Shown piece by piece: positions 17,832 to 26,497 of a DNA stretch of 64,000 nucleotides. This stretch comes from Mycolicibacterium porcinum. GTDB lineage: Bacteria; Actinomycetota; Actinomycetes; Mycobacteriales; Mycobacteriaceae. Position numbers and translations under genes: made by a program. The stretch spans positions 79,252 through 143,251 of the forward strand of contig MSTD01000011.1 in NCBI GenBank assembly GCA_001942045.1, in the 5' to 3' direction. The notes under the pieces were generated by a model, which searched no databases, was not told the DNA's origin, and saw nothing but the letters and a program-made list of their open reading frames with translations. Position 1 is the stretch's first letter, and each line of letters starts with the position of its first letter.

Positions 17832-18677
17832 ATGACTGGACGGGTGGAAGGCAAGGTCGCGTTCGTCACCGGCGCGGCGCGTGGCCAGGGACGTAGCCAC
17901 GCGGTACGGCTGGCGCAAGAGGGCGCCGACATCATCGCGATCGACATCTGTGGACCGATCCGGCCCGGCGTGGAGACCGCCATCCCGGCCTCCACCTCCG
18001 ATGACCTGGCCGAGACCGCCAACCTCATCAAAGGACTCAACCGCCGCGTCGTGACCGCCGAGGTCGACGTACGCGATGCGGAGGCGATCAAAGCCGCCGT
18101 GGACAGCGGTGTCGAGCAGCTCGGCCGCCTCGACATCATCGTGGCCAACGCCGGAATCGGCAACGGCGGTGACGTGCTACACGAGACCAGCCAGCTGGAC
18201 TGGGACGAGATGATCGACATCAACCTGTCGGGCGTCTGGAAGTCGGTCAAGGCTGGGGTGCCCCACCTGATCGAGGGCGGTCGCGGCGGCTCGATCATCC
18301 TGACCAGTTCGGTCGGCGGACTCAAGGCGTACCCGCACTGCGGCAACTACGTCGCTGCCAAGCACGGTGTCGTCGGCCTGATGCGCGGCTTCGCCGTGGA
18401 GCTGGGCCAGCACAACATCCGTTGCAACAGCGTGCATCCCACGCACGTGGCGACGCCGATGCTGCACAACGACGGCACGTTCAAGATGTTCCGGCCCGAC
18501 CTGGAGAACCCGGGCCCGGACGACATGGCGCCGATTTGCCAGCTGTTCCACACTCTGCCCATTCCGTGGGTCGAGGCCGTGGATATCAGCAACGCTGTAC
18601 TGTTCCTGGCCTCCGACGAGGCCCGCTACGTCACCGGTGTGACGCTGCCGGTCGACGCGGGAAGCTGCCTCAAGTAG
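17832..18677 (+). CDS. Mycofactocin-coupled SDR family oxidoreductase
   Basis: A 281-aa short-chain dehydrogenase with the features of the mycofactocin-dependent group. The glycine motif is TGAARGQGRSHAVRLAQEGA, the acidic cofactor residue is in IIAIDICGPI, and there is an insertion after the second strand (residues 45-65). Catalytic Ser is in LTSSVGG and Tyr/Lys in YVAAK. Relatives such as carveol dehydrogenase keep NAD(H) bound and need the peptide-derived cofactor mycofactocin as electron acceptor. The mycofactocin biosynthesis genes are not in the window. It likely oxidises a cyclic or terpenoid-like alcohol. Transcribed alone; convergent with the SDR at 18688. Confidence 0.88.
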   Translation: MTGRVEGKVAFVTGAARGQGRSHAVRLAQEGADIIAIDICGPIRPGVETAIPASTSDDLAETANLIKGLNRRVVTAEVDVRDAEAIKAAVDSGVEQLGRLDIIVANAGIGNGGDVLHETSQLDWDEMIDINLSGVWKSVKAGVPHLIEGGRGGSIILTSSVGGLKAYPHCGNYVAAKHGVVGLMRGFAVELGQHNIRCNSVHPTHVATPMLHNDGTFKMFRPDLENPGPDDMAPICQLFHTLPIPWVEAVDISNAVLFLASDEARYVTGVTLPVDAGSCLK

Positions 18678-18687
18678 GTCCGGAACC

Positions 18688-19494
18688 CTAGCCCGGACCG
18701 AGTGTTGCGGCGCCGGTCTGCGGGTGGCGATACCAGCCACCCGCAGCCCGTGTGCCACCGTCGACGTGAATCGTCTCCCCAGTGATGTAGCCCGACAGGC
18801 CGGAGGCCAGGAAGACTGCTGCCCCGGCGATTTCGTCCACGTGCCCGGCCCGCCCCAGCGGGATCGAATCAGCGATGCCCGGCGGAAGGCCGTCGGGCGA
18901 CAACGCCGAGAGTCCCTCGGTGACGGTGAGGTCCGGAGCGATCGCATTGACCCGAATGTTGTGCGGTGCGAGCTCGAACGACGCGGTCTGCGTGTAATTG
19001 ATGACGCCGGCCTTCGCCGCTGCGTACGCGGCATAGCCGGGCGCCGCACGCACTCCCTCGATCGACGTGAGATTGATGATGCTGCCCGGCAATTCGTCGG
19101 CCACCAACCGTCGCGCCACCCGCTGTGTACAGAGCAGCACGTGACGCAGGTTGCTCTTGTACAGCGCATCCCACCCGTTCTCGCTCGTTTCCAGCAGCGG
19201 AGAGGCGAACACCCCGCCGGCGTTGTTGACCAGGATGCGTACCGGCCCGAGCTCGGAAGCGGTCTGCGCCAACGCCGCATCGACCTGGTCGGCGTCGCGC
19301 ACATCGGTGACGATGCCCAGCGCCCCGATCGATTCGGCGCTTTCCGCACAGCTCTGCTCGTTGCGTTCCCATATCGCCACCGAGGCACCGAAGGCCGCCA
19401 GGCCGGCGGCGACACCCCGGCCGATGCCGGCACCGCCGCCGGTGACAACCGCCACCTGTCCGGTGAGCAGAACATCAGAAGGATTGATAGCCAT
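18688..19494 (-). CDS. SDR family oxidoreductase
   Basis: A 268-aa classical SDR: TGGGAGIG (about residues 18-25), NNAG, Ser in NLTSIEG, YAAAK, and C-terminal HVDGGTRAAGGW. The post-beta2 acidic residue is in IWERNE. It is the last gene of the nine-gene P450 operon, 29 bp after the fused CoA-transferase. It is convergent with the mycofactocin SDR, with only 10 bp between the stops. Probably a 3-hydroxyacyl-CoA or ring-alcohol dehydrogenase of that pathway. Confidence 0.92.
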   Translation of the reverse strand: MAINPSDVLLTGQVAVVTGGGAGIGRGVAAGLAAFGASVAIWERNEQSCAESAESIGALGIVTDVRDADQVDAALAQTASELGPVRILVNNAGGVFASPLLETSENGWDALYKSNLRHVLLCTQRVARRLVADELPGSIINLTSIEGVRAAPGYAAYAAAKAGVINYTQTASFELAPHNIRVNAIAPDLTVTEGLSALSPDGLPPGIADSIPLGRAGHVDEIAGAAVFLASGLSGYITGETIHVDGGTRAAGGWYRHPQTGAATLGPG

Positions 19495-19523
19495 GGTTAT
19501 TCAGGCTATCGCGGCGATCCTGG

Positions 19524-21941
19524 TCAGCGGGCCGCCTTCCGCCGACCACCTACCCCGGGTTCGGTGCCGATCACTCCATCTTCGGCCAGTGCGGTGATCT
19601 CGTCGTCGGACAACCCCAGTTCGGCCAGCAGTTCGTGATTGTGTTCGCCCAGCAGCGGCGCCGGCTGCCGGTGCAGCGCCCGTGGCCCGTTGGCCAGCGA
19701 GACCGGCAGGGTGCTGTGCGGTGCGGCGCTGTTCACCGGATGCCCGACGTGTTCGAAGAACCGCCGGAACCGCAGCTGCGGCAACTCCAGCTGCCGGTGC
19801 GGTTGCATCACCTTTGCCACCGGAACGCCGACCGGCCACAGGGTTTCGACGATCTCGTCACCACTGCGCGGTAAGCACCAGGCGGCCAGTTTCTCGTCGA
19901 TCAGGTCGTGGTTCGCCCGGCGCCCGCCGGCGGTGTCCAGCTTCGGGTCCGTCGCCCAGTCCGGTTCTCCGAGCGCCGTGCGCAGGGCGGCCCACTGGGC
20001 ATCGGTGCTGACCGCGATCGCCACCCAACTGTCTGCACGCCCGAACTCGTCGATCTCGGCGCTCTGGTAGATGTTCTGTGGAGCCGCTGCCGGACCGCGG
20101 TTGCCGTCGCGCTGCAGCAGCGTGCCGTAGGCCGAGTACTCGATCACCTGCTCGGCCGCCACGTTGAGTGCCGCATCGACCATGGCGGCCTCGACGAGCA
20201 CCCCCTTCCCGGTGCGGCGGCGATGCTCGAGCGCCAGCATCAAACCCGACAGTGCGTGTACCCCGGCGTTGGGGTCACCGATCGAATACGGTTCGAACGG
20301 AGTGCGATCCGGGTAGCCGGTGAGCCAGCTCAAGCCGGAGGCGTCCTCAATGATGTAGGCGAAGGCCGGGTTGTCCCGCCACGGTCCGTCGAGCCCGAAG
20401 CCGGGCATGCGCACCATGATGATGTCCTCGCGCAACTCACGGAGCGTTTCGAAGTCGAGCCCGATCTGTTCGATGACTCTGGGGGTGAAGTTCTCGACCA
20501 CCACGTCGCACGTGGCGATCAGGCGGCGCAACAGTTCCCGGCCCTGCTCGGTCTGGAAGTCCAGGGTGAGGCTCTTCTTGTTGGTGTTGAGCGCACTGAA
20601 GATCGGCGAGCGCTCCCACCACTGCTCCACGGACGCCGGGATACCGGCGATCAACCGGGTGCCATCCGGACGCGGGGTCGACTCCAGATGGATCACCTCC
20701 GCCCCGAGCATGCCCAACGGATGGGTGCACGACGGCCCCGCCCAGAACGTGGTCATGTCGAGCACCCGTAACCCGCTGAACGGCAACCGATCCCCGCCGG
20801 GTACACCGGCAGGCGCGGCGCGCGCGGTCAGCTCCATGGCCCGGATCTCTTCGGTGTGCTCCCCCAGCCGCGGAGCCGGCGCCGCGTCACGCAACTCAGC
20901 GCCGGACAGCCGGTACGGCGCCGCCGGCTGGGTGAACCCGCGTTGTGGATTGCGGACGAACGCCTGCCGCTGCACGAAATGATCCATGGCGGTGACGTTC
21001 TCACCGTTGCCGACCGGTGAGTTCGGGATCCGGAAGGCCGTTGCGAGATCACGAAGATCGTCCGCTCGCTGCTCACGCAGCCAGCTGTACACCTCCTCGG
21101 CATGCAGGTTGGCCTGCTCGGTGATCGTGAGCTCGGAGGTCTCATCGATCCATTCGTCGTGCCCCGACATCGCGCACAGGTCCCACCATTGCTGGGCCGT
21201 GCCGCACCCGAGGGCGACCAGACCGTCGGCCGCCTCAGCCACGCCGGGAACCGTGGGCCTGCGCTCGTCACGCCACGGGCGGCCCAGCATCTCGAAGTAG
21301 GTGACCGGGTAATACGTCAGGCCCAGAACCTGTGCCTCCAGCGCCGAGAGATCAACCAGTTCGCCATGGCCGTCCCGGATCGCGCGTGCCCGGAACGCCA
21401 GCGTCATCGCCGCCGCATACGCACCGGCCAGCCACTCGCCCACCTGGCCGCCGATGGACACCGGCGCTCGGTCCTGCACACCCCGACCTATGCCGATCGC
21501 CCCGCCCGACCACGCCTGCAGGGTGAACTCGGTGGCGGCCCGCCCGCTCCACGGACCGTCCAACCCGAACGGGGTGATCGTAGTGACGATCAGATGGGGA
21601 TGCCGACGGAAGAGATCCTCCGGGGCGAGCGACTGAGCGACAGGCGATTCCGGAGACCAGATCACCGCATCGGCCGCCGCCACCAGCCGGTCCAGCAGTG
21701 ACAGGTCGTCGGGACGGACGACCACACTGCGTTTGCCGCCCGCGAGGAAGGTGAACAGCGCACCGTCCTCATCTGGGCCGATGTGCGCCCCCGACGCCGA
21801 CCAGCGGCGCAACGAATCACCTTCGGGGGCCTCGACTTTGATCACGTCCGCGCCGCCGTCGGCGAGAATCTTCGTGGCGTACGCCCCGGCGATCCCGCTG
21901 GACAGGTCGACGACGAGGTAGCCGTCAAGTGGTGCGCTCAT
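19524..21941 (-). CDS. Tandem-fused CaiB/BaiF (family III) CoA-transferase
   Basis: An 805-aa protein with two complete CaiB/BaiF domains, residues ~1-375 and ~385-800. Single-domain enzymes of about 400 aa normally form interlocked homodimers. Domain 1 begins LDGYLVVDLSSGIAGAYATK and domain 2 SGLRVLDMTTFWAGPSCTHP. At the position of the catalytic Asp (YDxxxQAxSG), domain 1 has TEFTLQAWSG (Glu) and domain 2 has FAYIIEDASG (Ala). So neither half has the usual nucleophile, by my alignment. It is the eighth gene of the P450 operon, 4 bp after the hydratase. It may be a covalent pseudo-dimer with altered chemistry or simply a CoA-binding protein. Confidence 0.88.
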   Translation of the reverse strand: MSAPLDGYLVVDLSSGIAGAYATKILADGGADVIKVEAPEGDSLRRWSASGAHIGPDEDGALFTFLAGGKRSVVVRPDDLSLLDRLVAAADAVIWSPESPVAQSLAPEDLFRRHPHLIVTTITPFGLDGPWSGRAATEFTLQAWSGGAIGIGRGVQDRAPVSIGGQVGEWLAGAYAAAMTLAFRARAIRDGHGELVDLSALEAQVLGLTYYPVTYFEMLGRPWRDERRPTVPGVAEAADGLVALGCGTAQQWWDLCAMSGHDEWIDETSELTITEQANLHAEEVYSWLREQRADDLRDLATAFRIPNSPVGNGENVTAMDHFVQRQAFVRNPQRGFTQPAAPYRLSGAELRDAAPAPRLGEHTEEIRAMELTARAAPAGVPGGDRLPFSGLRVLDMTTFWAGPSCTHPLGMLGAEVIHLESTPRPDGTRLIAGIPASVEQWWERSPIFSALNTNKKSLTLDFQTEQGRELLRRLIATCDVVVENFTPRVIEQIGLDFETLRELREDIIMVRMPGFGLDGPWRDNPAFAYIIEDASGLSWLTGYPDRTPFEPYSIGDPNAGVHALSGLMLALEHRRRTGKGVLVEAAMVDAALNVAAEQVIEYSAYGTLLQRDGNRGPAAAPQNIYQSAEIDEFGRADSWVAIAVSTDAQWAALRTALGEPDWATDPKLDTAGGRRANHDLIDEKLAAWCLPRSGDEIVETLWPVGVPVAKVMQPHRQLELPQLRFRRFFEHVGHPVNSAAPHSTLPVSLANGPRALHRQPAPLLGEHNHELLAELGLSDDEITALAEDGVIGTEPGVGGRRKAAR

Positions 21942-21945
21942 GTGC

Positions 21946-22905
21946 CTATTCGGGTTTCGCCCTGTTCTTCTTCGACAGCCGGAACTCAGGAGGGAACTTG
22001 CTGTCGTTGTCGTTGACCGCGGCCGACAGCCCCGAATCGATCGACTCGAACATGTCCAGGTCGTCGTCGCTGTCGTTGGCCACCCCGTTGCCCATCGACT
22101 CGAAAAACGCGCTCAGCAGGCTGCCCATGTACTCGCCCTGCTGCTGCTTGAAGATCTCGAAGAACATCTTCTGCTGAAAGACAGTGTCCACCGGACGGTT
22201 CCGGGTACAGGCCAGCGCGTACTTCTGCACCTCGGCTTCCAACTGGTCGCGGGCCACCACCTTGTTCAGGAAGTTGCAGTCGTACATCTCCGCGGCGGTG
22301 AACGGCCGTCCGGTGAAGACCATCTCCTGGAACTTGCGCAGGCCCATCATCTGGACCCACGTCCACATCCGTGGTCCCCAACCGTGATAGCGGAACGACG
22401 GATGACCGAACAGCGCATCGTCCGACGAGATCACCAGATCGGCATCCGCGCACTGGTAGAAGTGCCAGCCGTAGCAGTAGCCCTTGGCCTCGACGATGCT
22501 GATCTTCTTGAAGTCCTGCAACGCCCGGTTGCCGGCCTGGGAGTTGGCATACCACGAGCTGATCGTGGCGCCGTTGCGGAAGGTGCCCTTGGGCGGGTAT
22601 GTCACCTCCCCCACCCCGTCGTCCTCCAGGCGCAGCTCGGCCAGCCGCACTGCCGGATTGTCGTTGCCCTCCATGAACTCCGGCAGATCCGCCCCGCTGC
22701 CCAGGTTGTCCCCGACGCCGCGGATGATGACGACCTTCACGTCGTTGTCGGCGTTGGCCGCGCGCAGCACGTCGGCATAGCGCAGCCGGGCCATCGACGT
22801 CGGTGCGTTGAGGAACTCGGGCCGGTTGAACGTGATGGTGGCGATCTTGGTCTTCGGGTCTTTCTCGTAGAGGATGATCTCCTCCGGGCTGGGCCGCTCA
22901 GGCAT
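21946..22905 (-). CDS. Enoyl-CoA hydratase/isomerase family protein
   Basis: A protein of about 319 aa with a crotonase core (IATITFNRPEFLNAPTSMAR, GSGADLPEFMEGN, IVEAKGYCYGWHFYQCADAD) and an unusual inserted region (NDNPAVRLAELRLEDDGVGE). The C-terminal tail is long, acidic and helical. Oxyanion-hole Gly residues are in place, but the typical catalytic Glu pair is not obvious. ATG 22905 lies within the last codons of the upstream M24 gene (ATGCCTGA overlap) with GAGG upstream. It may handle a bulky or branched enoyl-CoA in the P450 operon. Confidence 0.88.
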   Translation of the reverse strand: MPERPSPEEIILYEKDPKTKIATITFNRPEFLNAPTSMARLRYADVLRAANADNDVKVVIIRGVGDNLGSGADLPEFMEGNDNPAVRLAELRLEDDGVGEVTYPPKGTFRNGATISSWYANSQAGNRALQDFKKISIVEAKGYCYGWHFYQCADADLVISSDDALFGHPSFRYHGWGPRMWTWVQMMGLRKFQEMVFTGRPFTAAEMYDCNFLNKVVARDQLEAEVQKYALACTRNRPVDTVFQQKMFFEIFKQQQGEYMGSLLSAFFESMGNGVANDSDDDLDMFESIDSGLSAAVNDNDSKFPPEFRLSKKNRAKPE

Positions 22906-24031
22906 GTGCCGCCTCACTGTGTGACGGGGCCTGGGTCAGCACCTCGGGGCCGTTGGCACCGACGACGACGGCGTCGCGGGTGAACACCGCACCGACGCCC
23001 GGCTCCCAGACGTAGCCGGTGATGGCCAGGACCATGCCTTCTTCGAGGATGTCGGCCTCGGCGGTTGCCCGTAGCTTCGGCGACACCACCGGCGGGTCGA
23101 ATCCCAGCCCGAGACCGTGCGCGACCGGCATGGCCGGCAGCGGTTCGCCAGCCTGATCGTAGGCATCCAGCAACGCGCTCGTCGGATTTCCTACCCGGCA
23201 CGCATCGATCAGTCTGTCCCACAAGTCATCCCGACGTCGGTACAACGCGCGGGCCGTATCCGGCGGCTCACCGACATGTACGGTACGCGCGACCTCGGCC
23301 ACATAGCCGTCGGCGAGCACGCCCGCCGACAACGCCACCAGATCGCCCTCGCGGATCCGACCGTCGCCTTCGGCACGACGCCACGGATGTTCTCTCGAGG
23401 TAATCCACGCCGCGTCCTGGGTGGCGGGGGTGCTCACCCCGCCGGCAGCCTCGGCCTCCAAGATGACACCGGCGAGGTGCTTCTCGGTGGTTCCCGCAAC
23501 CAGTTCGGCGACACCCGTTGCCAACCCCTCGTCGGCGACCGCCAGCGCACGGCGCAGTGCCACGATCTCCTCAGCGGTCTTCACGCGACGCGCCGCCCGC
23601 ATGGCCTGCTCACCGTCGACCAATTCGGCGTTCGGGAAGGCCATCGGCAGCAACTTGGCGAACGTCGGTGTCAGCGCATCCGTTCCGATACGCCACGCCG
23701 AATCGGACCCCTTGATGCCGCGCAGCACGTCGACCAGGGTCATCGGGTTCCACGCGAAGCCGTACAAATTCTCGTGCGGGATCTCTTCGGGAATGCCCTC
23801 GTCCCACGTGCTGTTCAGGTGGATCTCACCCGTGGCGCGCACGAATGTACAGATCGGCCCGAACGGCCGGGTGCCCACCACCCACAGCTGCGGGGCGCCG
23901 GAGATGTACCGGACGTTGGCCTGCCTGCCCAGTACCAGCGCGTCGAGGTCGTGGGCCTCCATCTGTGCGATGGCGCGCTCCCGGCGGCTCACGCGCAACG
24001 CCAGGCCGTCGGCCTCGATTTCAGTTCCCAC
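22898..24031 (-). CDS. M24 (creatinase/prolidase-fold) protein with degenerate metal site
   Basis: A protein of about 377 aa with an N-terminal creatinase domain and a C-terminal pita-bread fold. The His ligand region PVAHGLGLGFDPP is present. The first Asp pair of the usual DxGxxxxGYxxDxTRT is replaced: LSAGVLADGYVAEVARTV has Ser/Ala and Glu. The late Glu pair region reads WEPGVGAVFTRDAVVV, with RD in place of ED. The metal site is therefore probably lost, as in true creatinase, which is metal-free. GTG 24031 overlaps the stop of the sister M24 gene. Likely a partner or diverged hydrolase rather than a peptidase. Confidence 0.87.
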   Translation of the reverse strand: MGTEIEADGLALRVSRRERAIAQMEAHDLDALVLGRQANVRYISGAPQLWVVGTRPFGPICTFVRATGEIHLNSTWDEGIPEEIPHENLYGFAWNPMTLVDVLRGIKGSDSAWRIGTDALTPTFAKLLPMAFPNAELVDGEQAMRAARRVKTAEEIVALRRALAVADEGLATGVAELVAGTTEKHLAGVILEAEAAGGVSTPATQDAAWITSREHPWRRAEGDGRIREGDLVALSAGVLADGYVAEVARTVHVGEPPDTARALYRRRDDLWDRLIDACRVGNPTSALLDAYDQAGEPLPAMPVAHGLGLGFDPPVVSPKLRATAEADILEEGMVLAITGYVWEPGVGAVFTRDAVVVGANGPEVLTQAPSHSEAAHA

Positions 24032-25310
24032 GGGACACCTCATAGGGGTCGTACGAATATGCGGTCAGCGGCATCCAGCCGCCCTCGGTCACCACCACGA
24101 TCTCCTCGCCGCGATAGCCGCCGGTGCCGTCCTCCCAGACCACCGGCTCGAACACCAGCAGCATGCCTTCGGGAAAGACGAAGTTGTCGTCCCACTCCTG
24201 GCCGAGATCCGTTCCGATCATCGGCATTTCCGCCGCGCTGGTACCGATGCCGTGTCCCAGGTAAAAGTGCGGCAGCCACGGCTTTTTCCCGCCACCCGCG
24301 GCGGTGGCCGCCCGGCCGAGGTCACCACAGGTGGCGCCGGCCTTGGTCACCGACAGCACCGCGTCGACGATGCGACTCCACTTGTCGAACTGCTCCTGCT
24401 GGGCCGCCGTGGGATCCTGACCGACGATCCAGGTACGTCCGTGGTCGGAGCAATAGCCGTGGTAGGCGATCGACACGTCGGTCCACAACACGTCGCCCTG
24501 CTGCAACTCGCGCTCGGTGGTGAGCAGGGGCAGCGCGAGATCCCCGGTGGTGGTCCAGGTTCCCTCGGCCTTCGACGCGGGCATGACCTGCCAGATCGAG
24601 TCGAACATGTTGGTCGTGGCACCCAGTTCGAAAGTCCGGCGTACGAATTCGGCGGACAGGTCGATCTGTCGCACACCGGGCGCCAACGACTTGTAGATCT
24701 CGGCGACCGCTTCTTCGGTGATCTGACAGGCTCGGCGGATACAGGCGACCTGATCGATGGTCTTCACGATCTTCGCCGCGCCGATCACCGGCGCAGCGTC
24801 CACCGGCGCAGTGGGGAACAGTGCGCTGCCCGCCAGTCGCATCGCGCCGGTCAACTCATCGGTCGCGACGGTCGCACCCGCTGGCACCAGCCCGGCCAGG
24901 ATCTTCGCGAATTCCGCGACGCCCTCGTCGAATTCGAGATAGACCGGCCCGTGCAGGTGGTCGTCGGGCAGCCCAGTTTCCATGGCCGCACCCTCACGGA
25001 ACTGCAGGAACAGGTGCGGGTGTTCGTCGTCGGCCAGCACGACCGCGATCGGCCGCTCGACATGCGACAGTCCCGCGTCGGCCAGCGGCCAGGCAATCCC
25101 GGTGGCGTACATGACGTTGCCGTTGCCGAGCAGCACGAGCGCATCGATACCCTGATCGGCCATCGCCGCGTGCAGACGGGCGCCGACCTCTCGGCGCATC
25201 CGGGCGAGGTCAGGCTCTGCGGGAATGTCGAGTGGGGTGAAGCCGGTGCGCGCGATCTGGGTGACGCCGGTTTGGGTGGCCGTACTCATGCGGTTGCAAG
25301 CTGCGCTCAT
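24021..25310 (-). CDS. M24 family metallopeptidase (Xaa-Pro aminopeptidase-like), metal site intact
   Basis: A protein of about 429 aa. The pita-bread domain has all five ligands by eye: two Asp in TDVSIAYHGYCSDHGRTW, His in YLGHGIGTSAAEMP, Glu in LVFEPVVWEDG, and Glu in RGEEIVVVTEGG. ATG 25310 overlaps the amidohydrolase stop (ATGA); the frame continues to 25448 but inside the neighbour. It probably cleaves a C-N bond in a small molecule rather than a peptide, given its place between an amidohydrolase and beta-oxidation-like genes. The following gene is a metal-less paralogue, so the pair may form a heteromer. Confidence 0.88.
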   Translation of the reverse strand: MSAACNRMSTATQTGVTQIARTGFTPLDIPAEPDLARMRREVGARLHAAMADQGIDALVLLGNGNVMYATGIAWPLADAGLSHVERPIAVVLADDEHPHLFLQFREGAAMETGLPDDHLHGPVYLEFDEGVAEFAKILAGLVPAGATVATDELTGAMRLAGSALFPTAPVDAAPVIGAAKIVKTIDQVACIRRACQITEEAVAEIYKSLAPGVRQIDLSAEFVRRTFELGATTNMFDSIWQVMPASKAEGTWTTTGDLALPLLTTERELQQGDVLWTDVSIAYHGYCSDHGRTWIVGQDPTAAQQEQFDKWSRIVDAVLSVTKAGATCGDLGRAATAAGGGKKPWLPHFYLGHGIGTSAAEMPMIGTDLGQEWDDNFVFPEGMLLVFEPVVWEDGTGGYRGEEIVVVTEGGWMPLTAYSYDPYEVSRGN

Positions 25311-26470
25311 GCTAGCCCCAGGAACTTCTGGATGTTGGTGGACACGATCTTGGTCGCGTTCTCCGGACCGACCGCCTCGACCACGGTGGCCAGTGACTTC
25401 TCCGAGTACCCGAAAGTGCTTTCGTTGTGCGGGTAGTCGCTGGACCACATCACGTTGTCGACACCGATCTGGTCGATCAGGCGTAGCCCCAACGGATCCA
25501 CCATGAACGACGCGGCCATGTGCTTGTCCCAGTAATGCCGAACGTCGTGTTGCAGCTCATGGTTGAACATGTGCCGGTAGGAGGCCAACATGTGCTCGGC
25601 GTCCTGCAACGCCGTGGGCACCCAGGCGATTCCGCCCTCGAACCAACCGATCTTGAGCTTCGGATGCCGATCCAGGATGCCGGAGAAGACGTACTTGGCG
25701 AACTGCTCGCGGAACGAGTCGACGTTGACCATCATGCCGACCACGACGCTGTTGTTCTCACACGGAGTCTTGGGCGGCGTCTCCCCGATGTGGTGGCTGA
25801 CCGGGATCCCGGACGCCTCGATCTCGTCCCACACCGCGTCCATCGCGGTACTGCCGTAGTCGTAGATGTTGCCCTCGTCGTCCTTGCCCGGATTCAGCGG
25901 GAGCAGGAACGTCTTGAGGCCCAGCGCCTTCAGCTCCTCAAGGGTGCTGCGCGCCCCCTTGGGGTCCCACCAGTTGATCAGTCCGACGCCGTAGAAATGG
26001 CCGTCGGACTGCTCCTGCAGCGCGGCGATGTGTTCGTTGTAGATCCGGAACACCCGCTCACGCAGCGCCTTGTCCGGGTAGTGGAACAGGGCCAGCACCG
26101 CGTTCGGGAACGCCAGCTCCTTGTCGATGCCGTCCTCTTTGAGCTCCCGGATGCGGGCCGCGATGTTGTTCGACGCGGCACCGGCCAGGTCGTCGTATTG
26201 CATCAGGACGCGACCGAAATCGCCGCCGGTCCAGGCCTTGCCCTTCATGCCGACCATGTAGGCGCCGTCCTCGTACCAGATCCGGGGCGCGGCGCCCTTG
26301 AGCTCCTCCGGGAAACGCTCGTAGAAGATGTCGTCGGCCACCGAGATGTGGTTGTCGGCCGAGAAGATCGTGGTCCCGGCAGGCAGACCGAGGTCACCGG
26401 TGGCATGGCCCTTGCGGTTCTTCGGTGCACCAAAGCCTTCCGGCGGATAGAGAGTCGTTGAAGCAGTCAT
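25307..26470 (-). CDS. Amidohydrolase family protein (amidohydrolase-2 type)
   Basis: A protein of about 387 aa, paralogous to 6618-7913. Motifs are IFSADNHISVADDIFYERFP (metal-binding DNH), VSHHIGETPP, KIGWFEGGIAWVPTALQD and VMWSSDYPHNESTFG with the metal Asp. ATG 26470 is preceded by GGAG at 8 nt, better than 26479. It follows the P450 by 27 bp and overlaps the first M24 gene. It should hydrolyse or decarboxylate a product of the P450 step; substrate unknown. Confidence 0.88.
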   Translation of the reverse strand: MTASTTLYPPEGFGAPKNRKGHATGDLGLPAGTTIFSADNHISVADDIFYERFPEELKGAAPRIWYEDGAYMVGMKGKAWTGGDFGRVLMQYDDLAGAASNNIAARIRELKEDGIDKELAFPNAVLALFHYPDKALRERVFRIYNEHIAALQEQSDGHFYGVGLINWWDPKGARSTLEELKALGLKTFLLPLNPGKDDEGNIYDYGSTAMDAVWDEIEASGIPVSHHIGETPPKTPCENNSVVVGMMVNVDSFREQFAKYVFSGILDRHPKLKIGWFEGGIAWVPTALQDAEHMLASYRHMFNHELQHDVRHYWDKHMAASFMVDPLGLRLIDQIGVDNVMWSSDYPHNESTFGYSEKSLATVVEAVGPENATKIVSTNIQKFLGLA

Positions 26471-26497
26471 CGGTGGCACTCCAATCAGGGCTGTCGG

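Noticed and set aside
17459..17832. Several short frames on both strands in the 17.3-17.8 kb gap
   Set aside because: No ribosome-binding sites, no codon bias and no recognisable motif, apart from the 54-codon remnant that is reported.
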